Part shown: piece by piece, positions 1-9,769 of the stretch
How the letters are laid out: each line of letters begins with the position of its first letter
Numbering within the stretch: position 1 is the first letter of the stretch
Origin: Wolbachia endosymbiont of Encarsia formosa
GTDB taxonomy: Bacteria; Pseudomonadota; Alphaproteobacteria; Rickettsiales; Anaplasmataceae
DNA: 64,000 nucleotides
Assembly (NCBI RefSeq): GCF_039540065.1
Contig: NZ_CP154278.1
Span: forward strand, 806,001 to 870,000
Direction: 5' to 3'
Notes under the pieces: model-generated
The model's database searches: none
What the model was told of the DNA's origin: nothing
What the model saw: only the letters and a program-made list of their open reading frames with translations
Position numbers and translations under genes: made by a program

Positions 1-35
1 GTGAGCGTACGTAGGTTCGAATCCTACCTCCTCCA
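1..35 (+). tRNA. tRNA 3' end, partial (probably tRNA-Tyr)
   Basis: Only the 3' part lies in the window. A T arm is visible (stem GTAGG at 11-15, loop TTCGAAT, stem CCTAC at 23-27), followed by the acceptor strand CTCCTCC at 28-34 and discriminator A at 35. Bases 1-10 would be the end of a long variable arm. The acceptor sequence, the type II look and the place before tRNA-Gly and tuf resemble the tRNA-Tyr/tRNA-Gly/tuf arrangement of other proteobacteria. The anticodon is outside the window, so the identity is inferred. Confidence 0.75.
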
Positions 36-39
36 TTGT

Positions 40-110
40 GCGGGTATAGCTCAATGGTAGAGCTCTAGCCTTCCAAGCTAGTGACGTGGGTTCGATTCCC
101 ACTATCCGCT
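40..110 (+). tRNA. tRNA-Gly (anticodon TCC)
   Basis: A full cloverleaf can be drawn. The acceptor GCGGGTA (40-46) pairs with TATCCGC (103-109) with one G-U pair. The anticodon stem CTAGC/GCTAG encloses the loop CTTCCAA, giving anticodon TCC, and the T loop is TTCGATT. CCA is not encoded. It lies 4 bases after the preceding tRNA, so the two are probably processed from one transcript. A run of eight T follows at 112-119. Confidence 0.95.
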
Positions 111-188
111 CTTTTTTTTGTTGTATTTATATAAAATCAACATATTATTTATTGATGTATTTGTATTTTAGGTAGAAGAGTTAAGGTT

Positions 189-1361
189 ATGACAGCAATA
201 GTAGAAGCATTTGGAAAGCCGCATGTAAACGTGGGAACGATAGGACATGTGGATCATGGGAAGACAACGTTAACAGCGGCGATAACAAAGCATTATGGTA
301 ATTTTGTAGCATATGATCAGATAGATAAAGCGCCAGAAGAAAGAAAGAGAGGGATAACAATAGCAACAGCGCATGTTGAATATCAAACAGAAAAGAGACA
401 CTATGCACACGTTGATTGCCCTGGACATGCTGATTATGTAAAGAATATGATAGTAGGTGCAGCACAGATGGATGCAGCAATATTGGTAGTGTCAGGGGTT
501 GATGGGCCGATGCCACAAACGAGAGAGCATATATTGCTGGCAAAACAAGTGGGTGTTGGATATATCGTGGTATATATAAACAAAGCTGATGTTGCTGATG
601 CTGATATGATAGATTTGGTGGAAATGGAAGTGAGAGAGTTGCTGAGTAAGTATGGATTTCCAGGTGATGAAGTGCCTGTGATAGTTGGGTCTGCGTTAAA
701 AGCATTGGAGGATGATGGTAGTGAGTATGGAAAGAAATCAATAGATAAATTGATGGAGAAGTTAGATGAGTATGTGGCAGTACCTCCAAGGCCTATAGAT
801 TTGCCGTTTTTATTGCCAATAGAAGATGTATTTTCAATATCGGGCCGAGGGACGGTAGTAACAGGAAGAATAGAGAAGGGGGAGATAAAGACAGGGGATG
901 AGATAGAGATAATAGGTCTGAAAGCGACGCAAAAGACGATATGTACTGGTGTTGAGATGTTTAAGAAGTTGCTAGATAAGGGAAGTGCAGGACTCAATGT
1001 AGGAATACTACTAAGAGGAACAAAGAGAGAAGAAGTGGAGAGAGGGCAAGTATTGGCAAAACCAGGGACAATAACTCCGCATAAGAAATTTAATGCGGAG
1101 GTGTATATATTGAAGAAAGAAGAAGGAGGAAGGCATACACCATTTTTTGGAAATTATCAGCCACAGTTTTATTTAAGGACAACGGATGTAACTGGGAGCA
1201 TAAAATTGCTAGATGGAAAGGAGATGGTCATGCCAGGGGACAATGTAAGCATAGAAGTGGAGTTGCAAGTACCAATAGCAATGGATAAAGGATTGCGTTT
1301 TGCGATAAGAGAAGGTGGTAGAACTGTTGGTTCTGGCGTTGTTTCGGAGATTTTAGAGTGA
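189..1361 (+). CDS. tuf: Elongation factor Tu
   Basis: This is the translational GTPase that carries aminoacyl-tRNA to the ribosomal A site. The 390 residues are a normal family length. The G1 loop GHVDHGKT is at residues 19-26, G3 DCPGH at 76-80, and G4 reads NKAD at 131-134 where most bacteria have NKCD. Domains 2 and 3 follow. AAGG lies 5 bases before the ATG. Its stop overlaps the GTG that could start rpsJ, so it heads the ribosomal cluster. Synonymous positions favour A and G, unlike the T-rich third positions of the genes behind it, and this explains the long antisense open frames here. Confidence 0.98.
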   Translation: MTAIVEAFGKPHVNVGTIGHVDHGKTTLTAAITKHYGNFVAYDQIDKAPEERKRGITIATAHVEYQTEKRHYAHVDCPGHADYVKNMIVGAAQMDAAILVVSGVDGPMPQTREHILLAKQVGVGYIVVYINKADVADADMIDLVEMEVRELLSKYGFPGDEVPVIVGSALKALEDDGSEYGKKSIDKLMEKLDEYVAVPPRPIDLPFLLPIEDVFSISGRGTVVTGRIEKGEIKTGDEIEIIGLKATQKTICTGVEMFKKLLDKGSAGLNVGILLRGTKREEVERGQVLAKPGTITPHKKFNAEVYILKKEEGGRHTPFFGNYQPQFYLRTTDVTGSIKLLDGKEMVMPGDNVSIEVELQVPIAMDKGLRFAIREGGRTVGSGVVSEILE

Positions 1362-1375
1362 GTATAGCAATTAAG

Positions 1376-1696
1376 ATGAAGCAAGATATATATATTAGAA
1401 TTAAAGCTTTCGATTGTTCTTTGTTGGAAAAGTGTATTCGGGAGTTTATTGATCAATTAAAGCAGTTTAATGTAGATTTATCTGGTCCGATTGCGTTGCC
1501 AAGAAAAGATTCTAAATTTATTGTTAATAGGTCTCCTCATGTTGATAAAAAATCTCGTGAGCAATTTGAAATGAGAATTTCTAAGCGGTTAATTATTGTA
1601 CATAATCCTACTTCTACTATGATGAAGATGCTTGCAGATTTATCTTTTTCTGCTGGTGTAGAAGTGGATTTAAAAGTTAGGGAAGTTAATATTTAG
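1376..1696 (+). CDS. rpsJ: 30S ribosomal protein S10
   Basis: S10 is a 30S head protein and also the transcription antitermination factor NusE. The start at 1376 gives 106 residues beginning MKQDIYIRIKAFDC, the usual N-terminus. An in-frame GTG at 1358 overlapping the tuf stop would add six residues and cannot be excluded. The central segment around LSGPIALPRK and the C-terminal strand EVDLKVREVNI are typical. It is the first gene of the S10 block, 9 bases before rplC. Confidence 0.95.
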   Translation: MKQDIYIRIKAFDCSLLEKCIREFIDQLKQFNVDLSGPIALPRKDSKFIVNRSPHVDKKSREQFEMRISKRLIIVHNPTSTMMKMLADLSFSAGVEVDLKVREVNI

Positions 1697-1705
1697 GAAA
1701 AGAAA

Positions 1706-2428
1706 ATGAAGAGAATAAATTCGCTTAGGAGAGTTGGTTTATTAATGACTAATGTTGGCCATACTGCTATGTATTTTGATAATAGTCGCATGGCTGTAAC
1801 TTTACTGCATCTCAGCGAAACTTGTATTATCGATATAAAAGGACAAGATAAATGTGGCTACAATTCAGTCATTTTAGGCACGGGGGATTTAAAAAAAATA
1901 GCAAAACCTCAGTTGGAATATTTAAAGAAAAAGGGTATAAATAGTAAATGTAAATTATACGAAAGTAGATTAATTGATCTATTAGGAATAGAATGTGGTA
2001 AAAAGGTGGGTGTTAATCATTTTGTAGTTGGTCAATATCTTGATATTACGGGTTATTCTTTAGGTAAAGGGTTTGCTGGTGTGATGAAGCGGCATAACTT
2101 TAGTGGGCTTAGGGCATCTCATGGTGTTTCTATTGCTCATAGATCGCAAGGTTCTACTGGTCAATGTCAAGATCCTGGTAGAGTATTCAAGGGGAAGAAG
2201 ATGGCTGGTCATTTAGGTAATAGCAGAGTAACTGTACAGAATATGAAAATATTATCCATTGATTATGAAAATAGCATAATTGCTGTAAAGGGTAATAATG
2301 TTCCTGGATTTAAAAACTCTTATGTTTTTGTGAGAGATGCAGTTAAAAAGCCTTTACATAAAGATGTTCCTTTTCCAGTAGGTCTGCTGTTGAATACGAG
2401 TGATGATGCTAATAATTTGGTGAGTTAG
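1706..2428 (+). CDS. rplC: 50S ribosomal protein L3
   Basis: L3 is an early-assembly 23S rRNA-binding protein near the peptidyl transferase centre. The 240 residues include the characteristic central loop GSTGQCQDPGRVFKGKKMAG at about residues 150-169 and the later VKGNNVPG segment. AAAAGAAA precedes the ATG. It is 2 bases from rplD, so translation is probably coupled. The C-terminal tail (NTSDDANNLVS) is a little longer than in enteric bacteria. Confidence 0.97.
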   Translation: MKRINSLRRVGLLMTNVGHTAMYFDNSRMAVTLLHLSETCIIDIKGQDKCGYNSVILGTGDLKKIAKPQLEYLKKKGINSKCKLYESRLIDLLGIECGKKVGVNHFVVGQYLDITGYSLGKGFAGVMKRHNFSGLRASHGVSIAHRSQGSTGQCQDPGRVFKGKKMAGHLGNSRVTVQNMKILSIDYENSIIAVKGNNVPGFKNSYVFVRDAVKKPLHKDVPFPVGLLLNTSDDANNLVS

Positions 2429-2430
2429 TT

Positions 2431-3045
2431 ATGGAATGTGAATTAGTTGATCTATCTAATAATAATGTAGGTAGTGTTGAGCTTAATCCCTTGATATTTT
2501 CTGCCAAGCAAAAATTGAGTATTTTGCATGATATAGTGAGATGGCAATTAGCAAAGAGAAGAGTTGGTGCTCATAAAACAAAGGGTATCAGTGATGTTTC
2601 TGGTACAACAGCTAAACCGTATGGTCAAAAACGTACCGGTAGGGCGAGACAGGGGAGCTTGCGATCTCCTCAATTTAGGGGTGGTGGAATTATTTTTGGC
2701 CCTGTTGTGAGGAGTCATGCTTATTCTCTTAATAAAAAAGTACGTAAATTTGGTTTGAAAATTGCTTTATCTCTAAAATATTTAAATAATCAAGTTATTG
2801 TTCTTGATAGTTTAAATGTTGATGTGAAGAAAACATCTAAAATGTGTGAACATATTAAAAATTTTAAATTTTCTTCTTTTTTAATAGTTGGTGATTATGG
2901 AGATGATTTGTTACGTGCTGCTAAAAATTTGCATTATGTAGATTTAATCAAACCCATTGGGTTAAATGTTTTTGATATATTGAATCATGAATGCGTGATG
3001 TTAACAAAAGACACTTTAAAGCATCTTGAAGGTAGATTATTATGA
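2431..3045 (+). CDS. rplD: 50S ribosomal protein L4
   Basis: L4 binds 23S rRNA domain I and lines the peptide exit tunnel. The 204 residues carry the tunnel-loop signature around KPYGQKRTGRARQGSLRSPQ at roughly residues 62-81, followed by GGGIIFGP. In enteric bacteria L4 also represses the S10 operon, but I see no comparable leader structure here. Its last four bases (ATGA) overlap the rplW start. Confidence 0.97.
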   Translation: MECELVDLSNNNVGSVELNPLIFSAKQKLSILHDIVRWQLAKRRVGAHKTKGISDVSGTTAKPYGQKRTGRARQGSLRSPQFRGGGIIFGPVVRSHAYSLNKKVRKFGLKIALSLKYLNNQVIVLDSLNVDVKKTSKMCEHIKNFKFSSFLIVGDYGDDLLRAAKNLHYVDLIKPIGLNVFDILNHECVMLTKDTLKHLEGRLL

Positions 3046-3329
3046 TTAAATATAATAATATAATAAAATCTCCTGTAATCACAGAAAAGTCTTCTCTTTT
3101 AAGAGAGAAGTTTAATAAATACTCTTTGTATGTTTTTGTAAATGTAAATAAGCGTCAAATAAAATCGGCAATAGAGTCTTTATTTAATGTCAGAACTTCT
3201 TCTATAAATGTTATTAGAGTTAAACCTAAATATAGACGTTTCAGGGGTGTGATTGGTTGTAAAAAACAGAGAAAAAAGGTTTATTTTTCTTTGATAGATG
3301 GTCAAAAATTAGATATAATGAGCGTTTAA
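3042..3329 (+). CDS. rplW: 50S ribosomal protein L23
   Basis: L23 sits at the exit tunnel and is the docking site for trigger factor and SRP. The 95 residues begin with the conserved [11 protein letters not shown] segment and contain the basic loop [10 protein letters not shown] and the [11 protein letters not shown] strand. The start overlaps the end of rplD by 4 bases, and one base separates it from rplB. Confidence 0.96.
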   Translation: MIKYNNIIKSPVITEKSSLLREKFNKYSLYVFVNVNKRQIKSAIESLFNVRTSSINVIRVKPKYRRFRGVIGCKKQRKKVYFSLIDGQKLDIMSV

Positions 3330-3330
3330 T

Positions 3331-4146
3331 ATGGGTATGAAATTTTTTAATCCTGTTACTCCGTCTTCTCGTGGGACTATATTAATAAGTAAAATTGGTT
3401 TATCAAAAGATAAGCCGGAGAAGTCTCTTGTATTTGGTAAGAAATCCAGTGGTGGAAGAAATAATCATGGTAGAATTACAACTCGTCACAGGGGTGGTGG
3501 TCACAAGAAGAAGTATAGAGTTATAGATTTTAAACGTAATAGAAGTGATCAGGGTGTAGTTGAGAAAATAGAGTATGATCCAAATAGAAGTGGGTTTTTA
3601 GCATTAGTATCATATAAGGAAGATGATACTAAATCTTATATATTAGCTCCTCAAGGTATGAAGCCTGGTGATGTTGTGACAGCTGGAGATGATGCTGATA
3701 TTTTGCCAGGGAATTGTTTACTACTCAAGCATATACCTGTTGGTTCTTTCGTTCATAATGTTGAGCTGAAGCCAGGTAATGGTGCTGCGATTGCTAGAGC
3801 TGCTGGTTGTTATGCACAAATCGTTGGTCGTGATGGCCAATATGTTTTATTACGACTCAGGTCTGGTCAAATTAGGTTGATTTTATCTTCTTGCAAGGCT
3901 ACTATTGGTGTAGTATCTAACCCTGACCATAAGAATAGAAAGTTGGGTAAAGCTGGGAGAAGTAGGTGGCTTGGGATTAGACCTACTGTACGTGGAGTTG
4001 CAATGAATCCGATTGACCATCCTCATGGAGGTGGAGAGGGAAAAACTTCTGGCGGTCGTCATCCTGTTACTCCTTGGGGTGTTGCAACAAAAGGAAAGAA
4101 AACTAGGAAAAAAAATAAATCTAGTGATAAGTATATAAAAAATTGA
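3331..4146 (+). CDS. rplB: 50S ribosomal protein L2
   Basis: L2 is a primary 23S rRNA-binding protein needed for subunit association and peptidyl transfer. The 271 residues show the signatures [18 protein letters not shown] near the N-terminus, [11 protein letters not shown] centrally, and the conserved [14 protein letters not shown] loop near residues 225-238. A second ATG six bases downstream (3337) would remove two residues and is an equally good start. Confidence 0.98.
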   Translation: MGMKFFNPVTPSSRGTILISKIGLSKDKPEKSLVFGKKSSGGRNNHGRITTRHRGGGHKKKYRVIDFKRNRSDQGVVEKIEYDPNRSGFLALVSYKEDDTKSYILAPQGMKPGDVVTAGDDADILPGNCLLLKHIPVGSFVHNVELKPGNGAAIARAAGCYAQIVGRDGQYVLLRLRSGQIRLILSSCKATIGVVSNPDHKNRKLGKAGRSRWLGIRPTVRGVAMNPIDHPHGGGEGKTSGGRHPVTPWGVATKGKKTRKKNKSSDKYIKN

Positions 4147-4157
4147 AAGGTTAATTT

Positions 4158-4442
4158 ATGAGTAGATCTGTATGGAAACCACCTTTTTTACACCCATCTG
4201 TACTAAGATTAGTTCAGAGAGCTTTAAAAGAGGGTTCTATTAATAAGGTGATAAAAATTCATTCCAGGGCTTCTGTAATTCTTCCTAATTGTTTGGGTTT
4301 AAAGTTTGCTGTTTATAATGGTAAAGATTACATTCCTGTTAGTGTTGATAACCAGAATATGATAGGTCATAAATTTGGTGAATTTTCACCTACTCGTAAA
4401 TTTACTGGGCACGGTGGTGATAAAAAGGCAACAAGAAGATAG
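4158..4442 (+). CDS. rpsS: 30S ribosomal protein S19
   Basis: S19 is a 30S head protein that complexes with S13 near the A site. The 94 residues begin [10 protein letters not shown] and end with the conserved [20 protein letters not shown] motif. AAAGG lies seven bases before the ATG. It sits between rplB and rplV, as in nearly all bacteria. Confidence 0.97.
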   Translation: MSRSVWKPPFLHPSVLRLVQRALKEGSINKVIKIHSRASVILPNCLGLKFAVYNGKDYIPVSVDNQNMIGHKFGEFSPTRKFTGHGGDKKATRR

Positions 4443-4451
4443 GTAATTGAT

Positions 4452-4802
4452 ATGAAAAGTAGGGATATAATAGTTGAGGCTGGTTCTAGGGTTTTAAGAT
4501 CAACTCCTCGCAAATTGAATTTGGTTGCTGGTTTAGTACGTAATAAAAAAGTTTCTTTTGCTAGTGTACAATTAAGATTTTGTAAAAAAAAAGCTGCTGG
4601 TTTTATAATGAAGGTGTTGAATTCTGCAATTGCTAATGCTCAAAATAATTATGGATTGAACATTGATAATTTATATATAAAGGAAATTTTAATAGGCAAG
4701 TCCCTTACTTTGCGTAGAGTATATCCAAAAGCTATGGGTAGGGCTAATAGAATGAGTAAATTTTATAGTAATATTACTATAAAATTGAAAGAAATTGTAT
4801 GA
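4452..4802 (+). CDS. rplV: 50S ribosomal protein L22
   Basis: L22 binds all 23S rRNA domains, and its beta hairpin lines the exit tunnel. The 116 residues contain the conserved [19 protein letters not shown] segment and the tail region [17 protein letters not shown], where macrolide-resistance changes occur in other bacteria. It is spaced 9 bases from rpsS and 39 bases from rpsC. Confidence 0.96.
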   Translation: MKSRDIIVEAGSRVLRSTPRKLNLVAGLVRNKKVSFASVQLRFCKKKAAGFIMKVLNSAIANAQNNYGLNIDNLYIKEILIGKSLTLRRVYPKAMGRANRMSKFYSNITIKLKEIV

Positions 4803-4841
4803 TTTATAGAAATGGAAAGTTAATAAGGAAAGTGTAAAAAT

Positions 4842-5462
4842 ATGGGACAGAAGGTTAATCCTAAAGTATTTAGATTGCAAATAAATAGTAATACCTGGGA
4901 TTCTATTTGGTGTGCTACAGACGATTATAAACAGAAATTACATCACGATCTATTTATTCGCAGCTATATAAATGAATCCTTTAAGCATGCTGGTATTTCT
5001 AAAGTAATTATAGAGCGTACAGTTAATTTAACGTCTGTAATAATACATTCTTCTAAGCCTGGAGTTATAATAGGTAAGAAAGGTTCGGATGTTGAGAAGA
5101 TAAAGCAAAAAATAGCTAAAAAAGTAGAAAGTAGCGTTGAAGTGAATGTAGTAGGAGTTAAAAAGTCTGAAATAGATGCAGCTTTAATATCAAAGAGTAT
5201 TACACATCAGCTAGAAAAAAGGATTTCATGTAGAAGAGCGATGAAAAAAGCTATTCAAAATTGTTTGAAGATGGGTGCTAAGGGTATTAAAGTAAGTTGC
5301 TCTGGGCGTCTTGGCGGAGCTGAAATAGCTCGTACTGAATGGTACAAAGAAGGTCGCTTGCCTTTACACACTTTGCGGGCTAATATAGATTATGCTTTTT
5401 GTAAAGCAAAAACTATATGTGGTATTATAGGAGTTAAAGTTTGGGTTTATATTGGTAGTTAA
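4842..5462 (+). CDS. rpsC: 30S ribosomal protein S3
   Basis: S3 lies at the mRNA entry channel and forms part of the ribosomal helicase. The 206 residues start [15 protein letters not shown] domain is visible with the loop [15 protein letters not shown] at about residues 73-87, followed by the C-terminal domain with [28 protein letters not shown] precedes the ATG. Spacing to rplP is 11 bases. Confidence 0.97.
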   Translation: MGQKVNPKVFRLQINSNTWDSIWCATDDYKQKLHHDLFIRSYINESFKHAGISKVIIERTVNLTSVIIHSSKPGVIIGKKGSDVEKIKQKIAKKVESSVEVNVVGVKKSEIDAALISKSITHQLEKRISCRRAMKKAIQNCLKMGAKGIKVSCSGRLGGAEIARTEWYKEGRLPLHTLRANIDYAFCKAKTICGIIGVKVWVYIGS

Positions 5463-5473
5463 GGTATATTGAA

Positions 5474-5887
5474 ATGTTTGTTCCCAAAAAGAGTAAATAT
5501 AAAAAGGCATTTAAGGGGAGAATTAAGGGTAATGCGAAGGGTGGTAGTACACTATCTTTTGGCGATTATGGCTTAAAAGCTTTGGAATCAGGTAAGATTC
5601 AGTCTAAGCATATTGAAACTGCAAGGCGCGTAATATCTAGAACGTTAAAACGCTCTGGTAAAGTGTGGATAAGAATTTTTCCTGATACTCCGGTTAGTAA
5701 GAAGCCGGCAGATGTGCGTATGGGTAAAGGGAAAGGTAGTGTTGAATTTTGGGTATTTAAAGCTAAGCCAGGTAGGATTTTGTTTGAAATTAGCAGTGAT
5801 GTTCCCATGCCTTTAGCAAGGTTGGCGCTTGAAAAAGCGACTGCCAAGCTTCCTATGAAATGTAAATTTATATCTAATCATAATTGA
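5474..5887 (+). CDS. rplP: 50S ribosomal protein L16
   Basis: L16 organises the 23S rRNA around the A-site tRNA elbow. The 137 residues begin [16 protein letters not shown] and contain the conserved [14 protein letters not shown] segment at about residues 80-93. The stop precedes the rpmC ATG by 11 bases. The long antisense open frame across it is a compositional shadow. Confidence 0.97.
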   Translation: MFVPKKSKYKKAFKGRIKGNAKGGSTLSFGDYGLKALESGKIQSKHIETARRVISRTLKRSGKVWIRIFPDTPVSKKPADVRMGKGKGSVEFWVFKAKPGRILFEISSDVPMPLARLALEKATAKLPMKCKFISNHN

Positions 5888-5898
5888 ATGGAGTTGCA

Positions 5899-6102
5899 AT
5901 GGATATAGTTAAAATTGAATCAAAAGCCTCAAAAGAATTGCATAAAATTCTTTTGAGCTTGAGGAAAGAATTTGTTAATTTGGCTTTTCAAAAGAAACTG
6001 GGCCAGTGCAACAATTTTTCGCGTTTTAGCTTAATAAGAAAGAGCATAGCTCGTAGTCTAACTGTATTAAATAGAAGAAAGAGAGAGGGAAAAAATGCCT
6101 AA
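5899..6102 (+). CDS. rpmC: 50S ribosomal protein L29
   Basis: L29 is a small helical-hairpin protein next to the exit tunnel. Starting at ATG 5899 gives 67 residues with GGAG upstream. A TTG at 5884 would overlap the rplP stop and add five residues of no family character, so I reject it. The KELHKILLSLRKEFVNLAFQ helix and NFSRFSLIRKSIARSLTVL are typical. Its end overlaps rpsQ by 8 bases. Confidence 0.93.
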   Translation: MDIVKIESKASKELHKILLSLRKEFVNLAFQKKLGQCNNFSRFSLIRKSIARSLTVLNRRKREGKNA

Positions 6103-6325
6103 GAAGGTTTTTTGTGGTCTCGTAACTAATGCTGAGTCTGATAAGACTGTAAAGGTTTCGGTGTTACAAGTGTATAAGCATAGGCTATATAAAAAGGTTA
6201 TTAAAAAATATAAGAAATACACAGCGCATGACGAAAATAATAGTTGCAAAAAGGGAGATAGGGTTTTAATACAGGAACATAAGCCTATTTCTGTTACTAA
6301 AAAATGGGTTGTTATCAATAGCTAA
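6095..6325 (+). CDS. rpsQ: 30S ribosomal protein S17
   Basis: S17 is a primary 16S rRNA-binding OB-fold protein. The 76 residues include KTVKVSVLQVYKHRLYKKV and the conserved KGDRVLIQEHKPISVTKKW segment. The start overlaps the end of rpmC by 8 bases, and the SD-like AGAGAGGG lies inside rpmC. rplN begins 18 bases later. Confidence 0.95.
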   Translation: MPKKVFCGLVTNAESDKTVKVSVLQVYKHRLYKKVIKKYKKYTAHDENNSCKKGDRVLIQEHKPISVTKKWVVINS

Positions 6326-6343
6326 AAAGGAATAGATATTTAT

Positions 6344-6703
6344 ATGATTCAAAAAAATACATTGTTAGAAGTAGCTGATAATTCTGGTGCGCGTGCAGTT
6401 CTTTGTATTGGCTTGTTAGGTGGTAGGAAATCTGCATCTGTAGGTGATACGATTATTATATCTACTAAGTCTATTAACCCAAAAGGTAAAGTTGAAAAAG
6501 GAAAAGTATATAAAGCAGTTGTTGTTAGAGTAAAAAATAGTGTTAAGAAATCTGATGGTTCTGTAATTCGTTTTTCTAGCAATGCTGTGGTTTTAATTAA
6601 TGATCAAGGTGAACCACTTGGCACTCGGGTGTTTGGTCCAGTAAAAAAATTGTTATCTGGTTCTTTTATGAAAATAATGTCATTAGCTGATGAGGTTTTA
6701 TAA
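6344..6703 (+). CDS. rplN: 50S ribosomal protein L14
   Basis: L14 forms bridges to the 30S subunit and is one of the most conserved L proteins. The 119 residues begin [17 protein letters not shown] and contain [20 protein letters not shown] and the [20 protein letters not shown] region. The last base of its stop is the first base of the rplX start. Confidence 0.97.
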   Translation: MIQKNTLLEVADNSGARAVLCIGLLGGRKSASVGDTIIISTKSINPKGKVEKGKVYKAVVVRVKNSVKKSDGSVIRFSSNAVVLINDQGEPLGTRVFGPVKKLLSGSFMKIMSLADEVL

Positions 6704-7020
6704 TGAGTGCTAAAATAAAAAGTGGTGATGATATTATAGTTTTAACTGGTAAAGATAAGAGAAAAATTGGTAAGGTAATCAAAGTTATAATACGTGATGC
6801 TAAAAAGAAAGTAGTTGTTTCTGGCGTAAATGTGTGTAAGAGACATACTAAACCAAGAGCTGGTAGTGGTGGTGGTATATTGAATAAAGAGTTAGCTATT
6901 GATGTATCCAATGTTGCAATATTGGATCCTAAGTGTAAAACTCCAACTAAAGTAGGATTTAAGATTATAGATGGTAGAAAAGTGCGTTTTGCAAAAGTTT
7001 CTGGAGAAGTGATAGATTAG
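6703..7020 (+). CDS. rplX: 50S ribosomal protein L24
   Basis: L24 initiates assembly of the 5' domain of 23S rRNA. The 105 residues open with a KOW motif ([20 protein letters not shown]) and contain the conserved [14 protein letters not shown] loop. TAATG couples it to rplN, and there is a 6-base gap to rplE. Confidence 0.96.
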   Translation: MSAKIKSGDDIIVLTGKDKRKIGKVIKVIIRDAKKKVVVSGVNVCKRHTKPRAGSGGGILNKELAIDVSNVAILDPKCKTPTKVGFKIIDGRKVRFAKVSGEVID

Positions 7021-7026
7021 GTTGAT

Positions 7027-7563
7027 ATGTTTAAACAATTGTATAAAGATAATATAGTAAAATCCTTAAAGGATAAGTTTAATTACAGCAATGTAATGCA
7101 AGTTCCTAAACTTGTCAAGGTGTGTATCAATATGGGCGTTGGAGATGCTGCTACGGACAATAAAGCGATAAATGAGCCATTTGATGATCTACATTTGATT
7201 GCTGGGCAAAAGCCTGTGTTAACCTTTGCAAAAAAATCTATTTCTGGTTTCAAAATTAGAAAAGGTGCAACTGTAGGTTGTAAAGTGACTTTGCGTAGAA
7301 ATAAAATGTATGAATTCTTAGAAAGATTAATATATATTGCTTTGCCAAGGGAAAAAGATTTTAGAGGGTTTAGTGTGAAGCAATTTGATGGTCATGGTAA
7401 TTTTTCCCTTGGTATCAAGGAGCATATATCATTTTTAGAAATAGACTATAATAAAATAAGTAAAATTAGAGGTATGGATATTAATATTATAACAAGTGCA
7501 GTTAGTGATAAGGAAGCAAAGGAATTATTACTGGCTCTTAAATTCCCTTTTTCTGATAATTGA
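7027..7563 (+). CDS. rplE: 50S ribosomal protein L5
   Basis: L5 binds 5S rRNA and contacts the P-site tRNA. The 178 residues carry [13 protein letters not shown] near the N-terminus, the [20 protein letters not shown] block at about residues 59-78, and [11 protein letters not shown]. Length and order are as expected. Confidence 0.97.
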   Translation: MFKQLYKDNIVKSLKDKFNYSNVMQVPKLVKVCINMGVGDAATDNKAINEPFDDLHLIAGQKPVLTFAKKSISGFKIRKGATVGCKVTLRRNKMYEFLERLIYIALPREKDFRGFSVKQFDGHGNFSLGIKEHISFLEIDYNKISKIRGMDINIITSAVSDKEAKELLLALKFPFSDN

Positions 7564-7575
7564 GAGAAAATATAT

Positions 7576-7884
7576 ATGGCAAAAAAATCCATGATACAGA
7601 AGAATCTTCGTAGAATAAAGTTATGCGATCAGTATAGGGTGAGAAGAGAAGAATTGAAATCTATAATGAATAATAAGGATTTATCTATTGCAAAAAGGTT
7701 TGCAGCTCAAATTAAGCTGATTAAAGATTTGCCTAGAGATTGTGCTCAAAGCAGAATTAGGAATAGATGCGCTTTAACTGGTAGGCCGAGAGCAGTATAT
7801 AGAAAATTTGGTTTATGTAGGATTGTTTTACGTGATTTTTGTTCTTTTGGACAAGTTCCAGGGGTTACAAAATCTAGTTGGTAA
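7576..7884 (+). CDS. rpsN: 30S ribosomal protein S14
   Basis: S14 is a 30S head protein. The 102 residues make it the long, zinc-independent form with no CxxC pairs. The conserved C-terminal motif [19 protein letters not shown] is present at about residues 63-81 and ends with GVTKSSW. AGAGAAAA precedes the ATG. Confidence 0.97.
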   Translation: MAKKSMIQKNLRRIKLCDQYRVRREELKSIMNNKDLSIAKRFAAQIKLIKDLPRDCAQSRIRNRCALTGRPRAVYRKFGLCRIVLRDFCSFGQVPGVTKSSW

Positions 7885-7906
7885 ATGTGATATAAGGAGT
7901 GTAATA

Positions 7907-8302
7907 GTGTCGTTATCTGATAGTATTGGTGATTTTTTAACAAGAATACGTAATGCTCAATTGGCAATGCATAGGGAAACAAGAGTCCTATTCTCTAAAG
8001 TGAATTCTTCTATATTGAAGATCTTAAAAGAGGAAGGGTATATTCTTAATTATAAAAAGCAAGAGAGTGATAGTGTCCCTTCGCTTGTTGTGCAGTTGAA
8101 GTATTATGATAAATCACCTGTGATTAATGATGTAGCTAGGGTATCAAAGCCCGGTTGTCGTTATTATTCTAAGTGTAAGGACATTTCTAAAGCATATAAT
8201 GGTCTTGGAATTTTTATTATATCTACGCCGAAAGGAGTGATGACCGATTATAATGCACGTAGATTAAAAGTTGGTGGAGAAGTTTTGTGTCGTGTATTTT
8301 AA
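7907..8302 (+). CDS. rpsH: 30S ribosomal protein S8
   Basis: S8 binds the 16S rRNA central domain and, in enteric bacteria, represses the spc operon. I choose GTG 7907 because AAGGAG lies 8 bases upstream and the product then begins [18 protein letters not shown], the family N-terminus, at 131 residues. The longer open frame beginning at 7808 overlaps rpsN and is not credible. The C-terminal block [20 protein letters not shown] is typical. Confidence 0.95.
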   Translation: MSLSDSIGDFLTRIRNAQLAMHRETRVLFSKVNSSILKILKEEGYILNYKKQESDSVPSLVVQLKYYDKSPVINDVARVSKPGCRYYSKCKDISKAYNGLGIFIISTPKGVMTDYNARRLKVGGEVLCRVF

Positions 8303-8318
8303 ATGATAGGAGAAATGT

Positions 8319-8864
8319 ATGTCTCGTATAGGTGCCGCACCTATCAATATTCCTGCTGATCTTTCAGTTGAATATAATGATGGTAGGCTATTAATAAGAA
8401 GTGTTAGGGCAGAAAAAGAGCTGAACTTGTGTAGTGGCATTCTGTGTCAGATAGTTGATAATCAATTTTTACTTTCTGTTGATCAAGGCAGGGATGATTA
8501 TGATAAAATAAAATCTATATGGGGCACTTATAGAAGTAATATTAATAACATGATTAACGGTATGGTTAATGATTTTTCTGTTGATCTTGAGATTAATGGT
8601 GTAGGGTATAAAGCAGAATTTGATGATAAGTATTTGACTTTATATCTTGGTTATAGTCATAATATTAAGTATAAAGTTCCTAAAGACGTTGAGATTAAGT
8701 GTATAAAGCCAACTCATTTAGTGATTCGCGGTATGGATAAGCAAAAAGTCTATATGGTGGCTTCTGATATATCCAAAATTAGAAAATATGATCCTTATAA
8801 AGGTAAGGGTATTGTAATAAAAGGCAAATTTATGTTGCGTAAGGTTGTAAATAAAAAGAAGTAA
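8319..8864 (+). CDS. rplF: 50S ribosomal protein L6
   Basis: L6 lies near the factor-binding site. The 181 residues show two repeated alpha/beta domains beginning MSRIGAAPINIP, and the second contains the conserved DKQKVYMVASDISKIRKYDP and YKGKGI segments. AGGAGA is 7 bases before the ATG. Confidence 0.96.
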   Translation: MSRIGAAPINIPADLSVEYNDGRLLIRSVRAEKELNLCSGILCQIVDNQFLLSVDQGRDDYDKIKSIWGTYRSNINNMINGMVNDFSVDLEINGVGYKAEFDDKYLTLYLGYSHNIKYKVPKDVEIKCIKPTHLVIRGMDKQKVYMVASDISKIRKYDPYKGKGIVIKGKFMLRKVVNKKK

Positions 8865-8869
8865 TTAAA

Positions 8870-9241
8870 ATGAAAAGATTGTATACTTTTTTAAGTAGCT
8901 ATGAAAAAAGGAAACTTCGTAATAGAGCGAAGCTCGATAAGAGCGCTGGGCGTTTACGTATATCCATATTTAAGTCTAATAAACATTTTTACGTTCAGTT
9001 GATTAACGATGCAAAAGGAACAACCCTAGCTTCTGCTTCTACTTTGGATGATAAAATTAGGAATGTATGTAAAGGTAGGGTCAATGCTGAAACTATAAAA
9101 CAGGTTTCTTCTTTATTGATTGAGCGTCTGTCTAGTACAAAATTGCAGCAGCGGTTCGTCTTTGATCGGGGGGCATATAAGTATACAGGATTGATTTCTC
9201 AATTTGCTGAAGCTTTAAGAAGCTCTGGATTTGAATTTTAG
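8870..9241 (+). CDS. rplR: 50S ribosomal protein L18
   Basis: L18 binds 5S rRNA and brings it to the large subunit. The 123 residues contain RLRISIFKSNKHFYVQLIND and the C-terminal FDRGAYKYTGLISQFAEALR block, both typical. It starts 5 bases after rplF, so translation is probably coupled. Confidence 0.96.
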   Translation: MKRLYTFLSSYEKRKLRNRAKLDKSAGRLRISIFKSNKHFYVQLINDAKGTTLASASTLDDKIRNVCKGRVNAETIKQVSSLLIERLSSTKLQQRFVFDRGAYKYTGLISQFAEALRSSGFEF

Positions 9242-9253
9242 AAGGTTTGAAGT

Positions 9254-9766
9254 ATGGCTGTAAAGAATTTACAAAATAATAATGATTTATCAGAACTTTT
9301 GGTTTCAGTCCGAAGGGTAACAACGGTTACTAAAGGTGGTAGAAGATTTTCATTTTCAACTTTGGTTGTTGTTGGTGATGGTAAGGGTAGGGTAGGATGT
9401 GGAATAGGTAAACACGCAGAGGTTGCTGAAGCAAGAGTGAAAGCTGTAAATGCTGCAAAGAAGTCGATGATTAGGGTGTACTTACGTGAAGGTAGAACTT
9501 TACATCATGATATTAAAGTTAAATTTTGTTCTGGTGAGATAGTTTTAAGAGCTGCAAGAACTGGAACAGGTATTATTGCTGGTGGAGCAATGAGGTCGGT
9601 TTTTGAGGTATTAGGTATAAAGGATGTAGTAGCTAAGTCTACTAGATCAAATGATCCTCATAATATTATATGTGCAGTATTTAAGGCTTTTGATGTTATG
9701 TTATCTCCTCGTCAAGTGGCAAGTAAGAGGGGTAAAAAGATCAGTGAGATAGTTGGAAATAGGTAA
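9254..9766 (+). CDS. rpsE: 30S ribosomal protein S5
   Basis: S5 acts in mRNA entry and decoding accuracy. The 170 residues have the dsRNA-binding-like N-domain with [19 protein letters not shown] at about residues 31-49 and the C-domain with [20 protein letters not shown]. No rpmD (L30) lies between it and rplO, where many bacteria have one. Confidence 0.97.
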   Translation: MAVKNLQNNNDLSELLVSVRRVTTVTKGGRRFSFSTLVVVGDGKGRVGCGIGKHAEVAEARVKAVNAAKKSMIRVYLREGRTLHHDIKVKFCSGEIVLRAARTGTGIIAGGAMRSVFEVLGIKDVVAKSTRSNDPHNIICAVFKAFDVMLSPRQVASKRGKKISEIVGNR

Positions 9767-9769
9767 AGT

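Noticed and set aside
112-119. Run of eight T after tRNA-Gly as a terminator
   Set aside because: No hairpin other than the tRNA itself precedes it, so termination before tuf cannot be claimed.
187-997. Two long minus-strand open frames (about 200 and 187 codons) across tuf
   Set aside because: They lie wholly inside tuf, follow from its purine-rich third positions, are low-complexity in Leu/His or Ser/Thr, and have no SD.
7808-7906. Longer rpsH start giving 164 residues
   Set aside because: It would overlap rpsN for 77 bases and the extra residues do not match S8; GTG 7907 has a good SD.
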